The position numbers and the translations under genes are program-made. The notes beneath the pieces are model-generated. The model was given only the letters and a program-made list of their open reading frames with translations, was not told the DNA's origin and did no database searches. From a candidate division WWE3 bacterium RIFOXYD1_FULL_39_9 (GTDB lineage Bacteria; Patescibacteriota; WWE3; UBA101185; UBA10185), in assembly GCA_001773295.1 (NCBI GenBank), contig MEWG01000020.1:1-20188 (forward strand): a stretch of DNA of 20,188 bases, read 5' to 3'. The first letter of the stretch is position 1. The number at the start of each line of letters is the position of its first letter. Below are positions 13,329 through 20,188 of this stretch, in pieces.

Positions 13329-14831
13329 CTACAAACCGTAAATACTCTTGGTAGATTCGTCAATTTCGAACTTTAATTGCGGGAAGGGAACGCCTTCTCT
13401 TGCAGAAACATCTTCCAAAAACCAGAAAACTCTTTCGCTATGTCCAAAACCAAATGTTGGAGGCATTCCGTATTCAAGCATTTCCACATAATCAATATCT
13501 AACCACTGTGCCTCATCATCTCCCTCATCGCGCAACTGCTGTTGCTCTCTAAAACGAGCTAATTGATCAAGAGGATCGTTGATTTCAGACCATCCGTTGC
13601 CCAGCTCTGATCCTGCAATAATAGGCTGGAACCTCTCGGTAATATGTGGTGCGTCAAAATGGGCTTTAGCAAGCGGTGATATGTATTTTGGGTGATTGAT
13701 CAAAAATGCCGGACCGGCAATCTCTTTTCGGACTTCTTTCCAAAGCATATCAATGCCTCTAGTTACATTTTTATCAAAATCACCTTTAACATGGTGTTTC
13801 TTTATCAATTCTCCAACTTCCTTTGCAGTTGTTTTATGTACGTCTATACCATATTTCTTGTTCATGACTTCAGCAAAATCTATTTCTTCCCAGCCTTTGC
13901 TGAAATCTACCGTCATACCTCTAATATTAAAAACTTTTTTCCCGTCATAAACTTCATCTAAAATTCTGTCATACAGCTGTTTTACAAATTCCATTCCTTT
14001 TTTCCAGTCAGCGTACGCCCAATAAAATTCCATGGCTATATGCTCAGGCAAGTGTTCATCTGATAAACCTTCGTTTCTAAATCTTGGACCGATCTCGCAG
14101 ACTCTTTCGTACCCGCCGCCGATTAATCTTTTTAAATACAGTTCTTGTGAAATTCTTAAATAGAAATCTTGATCTATCGCATCCATGTGGGTAATAAATG
14201 GTTTGGAATCTGCACCGCCGGGAATCATTTCCAAAACAGGAATATTTATCTCGTAAAATTTGTGTTCTTTAAAAAATTCTCTATGAACTTCCCAGAATTT
14301 TGCCCGTCTGATAAATCTTTGGTAAACATCTTCATTAATATTTGTATCCAGGTATCTACGTCTCAAACGAGTTTCTTTATCTTTTAGTCCGTCCCATTGG
14401 TCCGGTAAAGGACGTAAAGTTTTAGCTAGAACCCTAATATTTGCCACTTGAATTGAAACTTCCCCTGTTTTGGTTTTGGTTACAATTCCAGTACCTTCGG
14501 CAAAATCGCCTATATCTAAAAGTCCTAAATCTCCATAACCAATTTCACTTTTCTTATAGTCGGGTTCCTGTAGAGTATCTTCTTTTATATACAGTTGAAT
14601 TTTTCCTGTGGAGTCTTTTAAGTCAATAAAGGCTAGGTTCCTATGAAGGCGCATTGCTGTTATTCTGCCTGCAACTGTAGCCTCTTTACCCTCGAGTTTA
14701 TCAAAAGATTCGCGTACTTGAACGGCGGGCTGGTTTACGTAAGATCTCGCAGGATACGGGTCAATACCAAGTTCCCTTAGTTTATTTAGTTTTTCCAAAC
14801 GGATATTTCTCAATTCAGCAAGTGTAGCCAT
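13329..14831 (-). CDS. lysS: Lysyl-tRNA synthetase, class II
   Basis: A 500-residue class IIb synthetase that charges tRNA-Lys in the cytoplasm. The N-terminal OB-fold anticodon-binding domain covers about 50-140 (ATVAGRITAMRLHRNLAFIDL). The catalytic core has motif 2 at about 248-270 (GPRFRNEGLSDEHLPE), with the ATP-contacting Arg 252 and Glu 254. Motif 3 near 461-470 reads GFGHSERVFWF; the motif 3 Arg (467) is present, but the usual bacterial form is G-x-G-x-G-x-D-R followed by aliphatic residues. The length is normal. The assignment to Lys rather than Asp or Asn rests on overall similarity, including the RRRYLDTNINEDVY and SQELYLKRLIGGGYERVCEIG segments. It starts at ATG 14831, 26 bases after greA, with no SD, and is probably cotranscribed with greA. 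Confidence 0.93.
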   Translation of the reverse strand: MATLAELRNIRLEKLNKLRELGIDPYPARSYVNQPAVQVRESFDKLEGKEATVAGRITAMRLHRNLAFIDLKDSTGKIQLYIKEDTLQEPDYKKSEIGYGDLGLLDIGDFAEGTGIVTKTKTGEVSIQVANIRVLAKTLRPLPDQWDGLKDKETRLRRRYLDTNINEDVYQRFIRRAKFWEVHREFFKEHKFYEINIPVLEMIPGGADSKPFITHMDAIDQDFYLRISQELYLKRLIGGGYERVCEIGPRFRNEGLSDEHLPEHIAMEFYWAYADWKKGMEFVKQLYDRILDEVYDGKKVFNIRGMTVDFSKGWEEIDFAEVMNKKYGIDVHKTTAKEVGELIKKHHVKGDFDKNVTRGIDMLWKEVRKEIAGPAFLINHPKYISPLAKAHFDAPHITERFQPIIAGSELGNGWSEINDPLDQLARFREQQQLRDEGDDEAQWLDIDYVEMLEYGMPPTFGFGHSERVFWFLEDVSAREGVPFPQLKFEIDESTKSIYGL

Positions 14832-14857
14832 GTTTTAAGTAATAACACGAAACACTG

Positions 14858-15325
14858 TTATTGTTCAATATTTATTATGGTATAGGTGAGTTTTCCAACA
14901 GGGGCTTCCACTTCAACTAGGTCGCCGACCTTCTTACCAAATAGAGCAACACCCAGCGGTGATTCGTGGGATATTTTCTTTTCGGAAGGGTTTGCCTCAG
15001 GAGCTCCTACTATATGAAATGTCTCTTCGTCGCCCTCAATGTGGACAGTAACTTTTGAGCCAATTCCAACTCCATCGGATTTTTGAGCATCCGAAACTTT
15101 AGAGCTTTTTACAACTTCCTCAAGTTCAGCAATTCTGCCTTCGATGTAAGATTGTTCTTGTCTAGCCGCATCATATTCAGCGTTTTCCGATATATCGCCC
15201 ATTTCTCGCGCATTTTGTATTCTTCTGGCGACTTCCGGGCGTTTTTCCTCAATAAGCTCTTTGAGCTCATTTTTTAATTTAGCCAGACCTTCTTTAGTTA
15301 CGTACAGTATTTCGTTTTTTTGCAT
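14858..15325 (-). CDS. greA: Transcription elongation factor GreA
   Basis: A 155-residue protein of the normal GreA length. The N-terminal coiled-coil (about 8-78) carries the acidic tip motif MGDISENAEYDAARQEQ, with D44 and E47 as the residues that enter the polymerase secondary channel and hold the second metal for transcript cleavage. The C-terminal FKBP-like domain (about 80-155) includes SPLGVALFGKKVGDLVEVEAPVG, the typical GreA closing signature. It rescues backtracked RNA polymerase. It is first in a two-gene unit with lysS and divergent from the M3 peptidase gene; the 250-base gap between them has no other gene. Confidence 0.96.
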   Translation of the reverse strand: MQKNEILYVTKEGLAKLKNELKELIEEKRPEVARRIQNAREMGDISENAEYDAARQEQSYIEGRIAELEEVVKSSKVSDAQKSDGVGIGSKVTVHIEGDEETFHIVGAPEANPSEKKISHESPLGVALFGKKVGDLVEVEAPVGKLTYTIINIEQ

Positions 15326-15360
15326 TTTTGTTCTTTTCAGGCAAATCCAATTACTTCTTT

Positions 15361-15388
15361 TGTATAGATACCAAAGCAGAATGTAACT
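15361..15388 (-). promoter_or_regulatory. Candidate promoter for greA-lysS
   Basis: On the minus strand GTTACA (15388-15383) and TATACA (15366-15361) are separated by 16 bases, giving a leader of about 30 nt. Both hexamers are imperfect. No good SD precedes the greA ATG. Confidence 0.3.
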
Positions 15389-15487
15389 TGCCTTAAAAAA
15401 AATAGTCCCCTAAGCTAGTAAGGAACAGGTCCAGAGGGGTTGTTAATTAAAACACTAGATATATTTATCACAAACTATTCTGCGTGT

Positions 15488-15509
15488 CAAACTAAGTCGC
15501 GCGAGTTTG
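15488..15509. other. Inverted repeat with a CG-only palindrome between greA and the M3 peptidase
   Basis: CAAACT (15488-15493) and AGTTTG (15504-15509) flank a region that includes TCGCGCGA (15497-15504), an 8-bp perfect palindrome in otherwise AT-rich DNA. It lies 50-90 bases upstream of the peptidase promoter. It may be an operator; it is too short to be sure. Confidence 0.3.
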
Positions 15510-15560
15510 CCTATAGTATCAAGGAAAAACGTGTCTGCATTCAGAGAAATGTTGCTCCTC

Positions 15561-15569
15561 TGCTATAAT
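15561..15569 (+). promoter_or_regulatory. Extended -10 promoter of the M3 peptidase gene, leaderless
   Basis: TGCTATAAT is a perfect TGn-extended -10. It ends nine bases before the ATG at 15579, so the mRNA would start almost at the start codon. A weak -35 (TTCAGA, 15540-15545) is 18 bases from the -10 hexamer. This placement decides against the upstream TTG start at 15507, which would lie ahead of the promoter. Confidence 0.6.
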
Positions 15570-15578
15570 TCCCTGAGT

Positions 15579-17378
15579 ATGAAACAAACTTCTAAATTCC
15601 CTACAATTTGGGACCTTTCACCATTATTAAGTTCTGATGAATCTCCGGAGGCAGAAGAAAAGTTAAAGGTCGTAGAAACCAAGTGCTACGAATTTATCAA
15701 CAAATGGAAAGACCGCAGTGACTATCTTGAAAGCCCGGCGACTCTGAAAGAAGCTTTGGACGAGTATGAGCTTATTAACGCCAAGTACGGCACTGACGGC
15801 GACGTTGGTTATTACTTTGGACTAAGAAGCTCGCAGGATCAGGATAATCCCGTACTTAAAGCTAAAAACAACAAAATTCACGATAGAAGCGTCAAAACAG
15901 GCAACGACATGAGCTTTTTTGCACATAGAATATCCAAGATTCCCCAAGATAAACAAGCGAAATTCCTGGAATACGGGGATCTACAAGACTACAGGCATTG
16001 GATGGAGCTTATTTTTAACGAGGCAAAATACCTGTTAAGTGAAGAAGAGGAGAAAATTTTGAACCTGAAATCCGCGACTTCGTATGTAAATTGGGTCAAA
16101 ATGACATCCAGTTTTATATCTAAAGAAGAGAGAAAAGTTAAAGGAAAAAAAGGCAAATTTAACTTTTCAGAACTTTCAAAAATGATTTATGATCAGAAAC
16201 TAGCGCACAGGGAGGCTGCCGCAGAGGCGATAAATGACATTTTAAATAAGCACATTTTCACAGCCGAAGCAGAGATAAACTCGATTTTGGCAGACAAGAA
16301 AGTTAACGATGAATTGCGAAAAGTCAGCCGACCGGATGAAATACGCCACTTATCTGACGATATTAGCACTGAGGCCGTAGACGCAATGTTGGATAATGTC
16401 GTAGGGCGTTTTGATATTCCACACAGATATTACAAACTGAAAAAAGAACTGCTGGGTTTAGAAAAGTTTAGATATTTTGAAAAAAACATGCCTTATGGCA
16501 AGTTGAACAAAAAGTACACATACGATCAGGCGGTAAAACTTGTGGCAAAAACTTTTAAAAATTTGGACAAAGAGTTTTACGATATTTTCTGGAAACTTAT
16601 AACTAACGGCAGATTGGATGTTTATCCAAGAAAGGGAAAGCGGAGCGGAGCATTTAGTATTTCCGGACAGAAATCCCAACCCGGGTATATTTTGCTTAAT
16701 CACACAGACGAGTTGGCGGACGTAACGGCGATTGCTCACGAAATGGGGCATGCTATAAACGACGAATTAATACGACCCAAACAAAATGCGTTAAATTTTG
16801 ATACCCCGTTAAGTACTGCAGAAGTCGCCAGCACTTTCATGGAAGATTTTGTTTTGGATGAGATAGAAAAGGATGCGGACGATGAATTAAAGTTAGCTCT
16901 AATGATGATGCGGCTGGATGATTGTGTAGCCTCGATCTTTAGACAAGTTGCCTGTTACAAATTTGAGCAGGAATTACACTCAAGTTTTAGAGCAAAAGGA
17001 TATCTATCCAAGGACGAGATAGGCGAGTTATTTGTAAAACACATGAGCGCGTATTTAGGAGACAGTGTGGAGATGTCCGAAGGAAGTGAAAACTGGTGGG
17101 TCTATTGGAGCCACATTAGGAGTTTTTTCTACGTCTATTCTTACGCAAGCGGATTATTAATCTCCAAGTCCCTGCAAAAATCCGTCAAAAGCTCTCCTGA
17201 ATTTATAAACAAAGTTAAAGAATTCTTGTCTGCAGGGACTTCCGATTCACCACGCAACATTTTTCTTAAAATGGGAATTGATATAAATGACAAAGATTTT
17301 TGGCTGCAAGGGTTAGACGAGATAGACCAATTGCTTACCAAGACTGAAAAGACAGCTCGCGAGTTGAGGAAAATCTAA
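15579..17378 (+). CDS. M3-family oligoendopeptidase F-type metallopeptidase
   Basis: A 599-residue cytoplasmic zinc peptidase, close to the usual PepF length. From the chosen ATG the protein starts MKQTSKFPTIWDLSPLL, which matches the conserved family opening. The zinc motif HEMGH is at residues 387-391 (in AIAHEMGHAIND) and the third ligand is probably E415 in STAEVASTFMEDF, the expected spacing for M3 enzymes. The N-terminal helical half (about 30-200) forms the lid that limits substrates to short peptides. The C-terminal region has the conserved WVYWSHIRSFFYVYSYASG segment of the active-site channel. It turns over oligopeptides in the cell. It stands alone, divergent from greA-lysS; a frame extension back to a TTG at 15507 adds 24 residues that do not resemble the family. 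Confidence 0.94.
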   Translation: MKQTSKFPTIWDLSPLLSSDESPEAEEKLKVVETKCYEFINKWKDRSDYLESPATLKEALDEYELINAKYGTDGDVGYYFGLRSSQDQDNPVLKAKNNKIHDRSVKTGNDMSFFAHRISKIPQDKQAKFLEYGDLQDYRHWMELIFNEAKYLLSEEEEKILNLKSATSYVNWVKMTSSFISKEERKVKGKKGKFNFSELSKMIYDQKLAHREAAAEAINDILNKHIFTAEAEINSILADKKVNDELRKVSRPDEIRHLSDDISTEAVDAMLDNVVGRFDIPHRYYKLKKELLGLEKFRYFEKNMPYGKLNKKYTYDQAVKLVAKTFKNLDKEFYDIFWKLITNGRLDVYPRKGKRSGAFSISGQKSQPGYILLNHTDELADVTAIAHEMGHAINDELIRPKQNALNFDTPLSTAEVASTFMEDFVLDEIEKDADDELKLALMMMRLDDCVASIFRQVACYKFEQELHSSFRAKGYLSKDEIGELFVKHMSAYLGDSVEMSEGSENWWVYWSHIRSFFYVYSYASGLLISKSLQKSVKSSPEFINKVKEFLSAGTSDSPRNIFLKMGIDINDKDFWLQGLDEIDQLLTKTEKTARELRKI

Positions 17379-17430
17379 TACTCTAACCTATAAAAAAGAC
17401 AGAAAACATCCAAATAATTGCCGTTTAGCT

Positions 17431-17503
17431 TATAATATAGGTCTTTCATATAGACCTTGCTAAATATAAAGTCCTTTGGTTTTCTCTATATGTTAGGTAT
17501 AAT
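17431..17503 (+). promoter_or_regulatory. Leader region of the GH8-GT2 operon: candidate -10 boxes and an inverted repeat
   Basis: TATAAT occurs at 17431-17436 and again at 17498-17503; the second has a weak TTGGTT (17476-17481) 16 bases upstream. Between them AGGTCT (17439-17444) and AGACCT (17452-17457) form a 6-bp inverted repeat just after the first -10. The leader to the ATG at 17603 would be about 95-160 nt, long for this window, and has no SD next to the ATG. The remainder of the 17379-17602 gap is AT-rich with nothing else I can support. Confidence 0.35.
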
Positions 17504-17602
17504 GTTTGAAATTTGGTCCCATGTTTTTGGGGAGGGTTATTGTTGCGTTTTAAATGATTTCGAAAACACAACTTATAGACTCTAAATTTAATACATTTTT
17601 TT

Positions 17603-18859
17603 ATGAAACTGAAGGTCACCACATTGGGAGTTATAGCTTCTGTCGCTGGATTAGCAGCTGTTGGAGTGTTTCTTTTGTACAAAAACACGAGTCTTAAGGC
17701 ACTTCAAGAGAATATTGGCGTAAGCTCAATAGAAGGTGAGAACAATGTGTTTGTCAGGACCTACCCGTACGTTACTTTAGAAAATCTTTGGATTGCCTAT
17801 CGAGAGAAAATTCAAAAAGATGGAAGAACAATAGATAGAGACAGAAATTATCTGACTACGTCGGAAGGTCAGTCATATTCAATGTTAAGGGCAGTGTGGA
17901 TGGACGATAAAGAGACTTTCGACAGAGTTTTAAAGTGGACGAACAACAATCTACAGAAAAGACCAAACGATGAGCTTTTTGCGTGGAAGTGGGGCCAAAG
18001 TTCAACCGGAAAATGGGACGTGCTCATTGAAGAAGGCGGGATGAATTCAGCGGCCGATGCCGATCAAGATATTGCTTTAGCACTTATTTTTGCATCAAAA
18101 CGTTGGAATCAAGATCACTATTTAAAAGAAGCTAAAGAAATTTTGGCGGACATATGGAGGCAGGAAGTTCTGGAACTTAATGGAAAATATTATTTATTAG
18201 CAGGTAATTGGGCGAAGACGGAAGCATTGCCGACCATCAATCCCTCGTATCTTTCTCCTGCATATTACCCAATCTTTGCAGAGGTCGACCCGGATCATCC
18301 GTGGCTTGCGCTTAGAGATACTTCATACGAGGTTCTGGAAAAAACAACATTAGATCCACTAGGGTTAAAGAAAAGCGCGAATTTGCCTCCGGATTGGGTG
18401 AATATAAATCCGCGAACAGGCGAAATTATTCCGGTAGTGCATTCGGATAAAACTACGCATTTTGGTGACGACGCCTTCAGGGTAATTTGGAGAGTTGCTT
18501 TGGACTGGAATTGGTACAAAAACGATCGCGCTAAGATTTACCTAGAAAACCTTTCTTTTTTGAATGATGAATGGAAAACCAACGGCAAAATCTTTTCAAC
18601 ATACACGCACGATGGTGAGAAAGTTACCGATTTCGAATCCTACAGTTTATACGGCGGTATTATACCTTACTTCAGAATTCTATACCCGGAACTTGCAGAA
18701 GAAATTTACTTTAAGAAAATTGCTCCGCTTTATAACCAAGATATCGAGGATTTTAAAGATGAGCTTGGATATTATGCACAAAATTGGGTGTGGTTTGGAA
18801 TCGGGTTCTATGAAAATAAACTAGTAAATTTATCTGACGCAAAGGAGCTGGGCGAATGA
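17603..18859 (+). CDS. Membrane-anchored family 8 glycoside hydrolase (BcsZ-like endoglucanase)
   Basis: A 418-residue protein. An N-terminal hydrophobic helix (about 5-26) is a signal anchor; the rest is the (alpha/alpha)6 barrel of GH8. E88 in LTTSEGQSYSML is the predicted proton donor. SAADADQDIALAL at about 149-161 matches the GH8 signature around the substrate-binding Asp residues. D290 in FGDDAFRVIWRVALD is the likely catalytic base. GH8 enzymes cut beta-1,4-glucan, and some cut xylan, chitosan or lichenan by inversion. Here the four-base ATGA overlap with a BcsA-like synthase points to a BcsZ role, trimming or editing the nascent polymer outside the membrane. It is probably the first gene of the operon. 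The substrate is inferred from context. Confidence 0.92.
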   Translation: MKLKVTTLGVIASVAGLAAVGVFLLYKNTSLKALQENIGVSSIEGENNVFVRTYPYVTLENLWIAYREKIQKDGRTIDRDRNYLTTSEGQSYSMLRAVWMDDKETFDRVLKWTNNNLQKRPNDELFAWKWGQSSTGKWDVLIEEGGMNSAADADQDIALALIFASKRWNQDHYLKEAKEILADIWRQEVLELNGKYYLLAGNWAKTEALPTINPSYLSPAYYPIFAEVDPDHPWLALRDTSYEVLEKTTLDPLGLKKSANLPPDWVNINPRTGEIIPVVHSDKTTHFGDDAFRVIWRVALDWNWYKNDRAKIYLENLSFLNDEWKTNGKIFSTYTHDGEKVTDFESYSLYGGIIPYFRILYPELAEEIYFKKIAPLYNQDIEDFKDELGYYAQNWVWFGIGFYENKLVNLSDAKELGE

Positions 18860-20188
18860 ACGATAAAGAAACAGTTAAATCCCCACATGAAATTGTTTCT
18901 GCCAATATTCAAGTACCTAAAGTTTTTTTAGTACTTAATATTGTTGCTTCAATAATCTATTTACTCTGGTGGTTTGACCTTCGCAATTTGGGAAACCCGT
19001 TTTTATATGCCGTCCTTTTGATTGGTGAGATTTACCATGTTTGGCAAGCTCTAGGATTTGCAATAACAGTTTGGGATCAGCGCAAGCAGAAACATTCACC
19101 AATTCAAAGAATTTATCCTGTAGATATCTTTATTACTGTCTGTGGTGAGCCGGTTGAAATAGTGGAAAAGACTGTGAAAGCCGCAATGAATATCGAATAC
19201 CCTGATTTTAAGGTTTACGTGCTTAACGACGGCAAGGGCAGAAACTTACCAGGATGGAAAGGTGTAAATAAAGTAGCCCAAAAGTACGGAGCCGTTCCAA
19301 TTACCAGAGATAACAACAAAGGCAATAAGGCGGGAAATATTAACAATGCACTAAGACTTTCTCACGCACCGTTTGTTGTAATCTTTGATGCCGACCATGT
19401 TCCTGCACCGGAATTTTTGGAAAGAACGATGGGACATTTTTCTGATCCTAAAGTAGTGCTCGTGCAAACACCTCAATATTATAAAAATAGGAATGACAAC
19501 TTTTTAACCACTGCAGCATGGGAACAACAAGAATTATTCTTTGGTCCAATATGCAGAGGAAAAAATAAAATGAATGCCACTTTTTGGTGTGGAACTAACG
19601 CAGTTGTAAGAAGAAAAGCGCTTGATGAAATCGGAGGAGTTCCGGAAAACAATATCGCAGAAGACTTTCTTGCTTCGTTTTACTTCCATGAAAGAGGCTA
19701 CAAGACACTATATGTCGCAGAGATTCTTGCAGAGGGGCTTGCTCCTCATAATTTAGATAATTATGTGAAACAACAATTTAGGTGGGCAAGAGGTTCGTCA
19801 GAAATTATTATTAGACATTTTCCATTATTTAATAAAAATTTAACTGTCTGGCAAAAGATTCAATACATGTATTCTTCGAGCTACTATCTTAACGGCTTTG
19901 TTGCATTAATGGACGCGCTCATTCCAATAGTTGTTTTGTTTACAGGACTTGTGCCGGTAGTGGATACAACATCCAGTTTTATGTTGTACTTCTTCCCATT
20001 TATCTTCTCAACTATAAATACTTTGATGCTTTCGACTGATAACACAATTACATTTAGAGCAATCCAACTTTCAATGAGTTCATCATTTGTATTTATACAG
20101 GCAGTTATGGATACAGTTCGCGGTACAAAATCTTCATTTAAAGTTACCTCTAAAGCATACGAGGAAGGGAACTTTCTTAAGTACGCAG
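18856..20188 (+). CDS. BcsA-like processive family 2 glycosyltransferase, 3'-partial
   Basis: 444 codons are in the window and the frame is open at the right edge. TM helices lie at about 22-40 and 47-68, a cytoplasmic GT2 domain at about 85-330, then TM helices at about 347-367, 374-394 and 400-420. Catalytic features are in the order of cellulose synthase: VLNDG (D125), DADH (178-181), an acceptor-site FWCGTNAVVRR (243-253), AED (268-270, with D270 the likely base; BcsA has TED) and QQFRW (306-310). It would polymerise a sugar from a UDP-sugar and export the chain. The SD AAAGGAG (18841-18847) lies inside the GH8 gene, and the ATG overlaps its TGA stop. Whether a PilZ c-di-GMP domain follows cannot be seen. 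Glucose is likely but other sugars are possible. Confidence 0.93.
   Translation, partial: MNDKETVKSPHEIVSANIQVPKVFLVLNIVASIIYLLWWFDLRNLGNPFLYAVLLIGEIYHVWQALGFAITVWDQRKQKHSPIQRIYPVDIFITVCGEPVEIVEKTVKAAMNIEYPDFKVYVLNDGKGRNLPGWKGVNKVAQKYGAVPITRDNNKGNKAGNINNALRLSHAPFVVIFDADHVPAPEFLERTMGHFSDPKVVLVQTPQYYKNRNDNFLTTAAWEQQELFFGPICRGKNKMNATFWCGTNAVVRRKALDEIGGVPENNIAEDFLASFYFHERGYKTLYVAEILAEGLAPHNLDNYVKQQFRWARGSSEIIIRHFPLFNKNLTVWQKIQYMYSSSYYLNGFVALMDALIPIVVLFTGLVPVVDTTSSFMLYFFPFIFSTINTLMLSTDNTITFRAIQLSMSSSFVFIQAVMDTVRGTKSSFKVTSKAYEEGNFLKYA

Noticed and set aside
14841..14862. AATAACA/TGTTATT inverted repeat between greA and lysS as a terminator
   Set aside because: Seven AT-rich pairs with an 8-nt loop and no T-tract; too weak, and the genes look cotranscribed.
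15507..15578. TTG start extending the M3 peptidase by 24 residues
   Set aside because: The extra residues do not resemble the family, and a perfect extended -10 lies inside this stretch; the ATG at 15579 fits both the protein family and the promoter.
15326..15578. A tRNA or other structured RNA gene in the greA-peptidase gap
   Set aside because: No cloverleaf, TTCRANY-type T-loop or CCA end found on either strand; only a CCCCT/AGGGG pair with a long loop.
17521..17553. A 10-codon frame (MFLGRVIVAF) in the leader of the GH8 gene as a leader peptide
   Set aside because: No SD in front, no attenuator hairpin after it, and such short frames are expected by chance.
18846..18860. Recoding of TGA as glycine or tryptophan, as in some candidate phyla
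   Set aside because: The GH8 gene ends at TGA in an ATGA overlap directly ahead of a well-supported GT2 start, which fits normal stop use.

Overview
The window is about 20 kb of compact, mostly AT-rich bacterial DNA with short intergenic gaps. TGA acts as a stop: one gene ends at a TGA inside an ATGA overlap with the next. The mix suggests a small-genome candidate-phylum bacterium of the Patescibacteria/CPR type: large surface proteins with Ig-like repeats, single-TM extracytoplasmic proteins of unknown family, an M3 oligopeptidase, a LysRS with a non-standard motif 3, a histidine kinase with no neighbouring regulator, and several apparently leaderless transcripts. No rRNA or other phylogenetic marker is present, so this assignment is inference. 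I see no tRNA, rRNA, CRISPR array or transposase.

Layout. 1-5208 (+): the 3' part of a giant secreted protein with IPT/TIG-like repeats, a DUF5060-like domain, a clan GH-A glycosidase domain, five more IPT repeats and a Ser/Lys-rich tail. 5254-6930 (-): an unknown secreted protein and a solitary beta-class DNA methyltransferase. 7107-7835 (+): an unknown secreted protein with atypical, GC-rich codon use. 7960-10328 (+): a soluble PAS histidine kinase overlapping by one base a membrane-anchored phosphodiester glycosidase. 10430-11683 (-): an unknown single-TM, two-domain surface protein. 11752-12092: a small locus with promoter, palindrome, possible leader peptide, terminator-like hairpin, a 27-residue Lys-rich protein with a perfect Shine-Dalgarno, a strong terminator and a tandem repeat. 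12134-12727 (-): an HD-domain protein. 12819-13196 (+): a second GC-rich unknown gene, a putative lipoprotein. 13329-15325 (-): greA then lysS. 15579-17378 (+): an M3/PepF oligopeptidase. 17603-20188 (+): a GH8 glucanase overlapping a BcsA-like processive glycosyltransferase that runs off the right edge.

How the genes fit together. The clearest functional unit is the GH8-GT2 pair, which matches the BcsZ-BcsA core of cellulose-type exopolysaccharide synthesis. With the GH-A surface enzyme and the phosphodiester glycosidase, the window is rich in extracellular glycan chemistry. lysS and greA are housekeeping. Two translation-start styles coexist: four genes have a -10 box 6-10 nt before the start codon and no clear SD (leaderless), while the two GC-rich secreted genes, the 27-residue gene and the GT2 gene have strong SD sequences. 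The most interesting loci are the 27-residue gene with its possible attenuator, the matched pair of GC-rich secreted genes, the kinase with a non-canonical H-box coupled to an extracellular glycosidase, and the architecture of the giant glycosidase.
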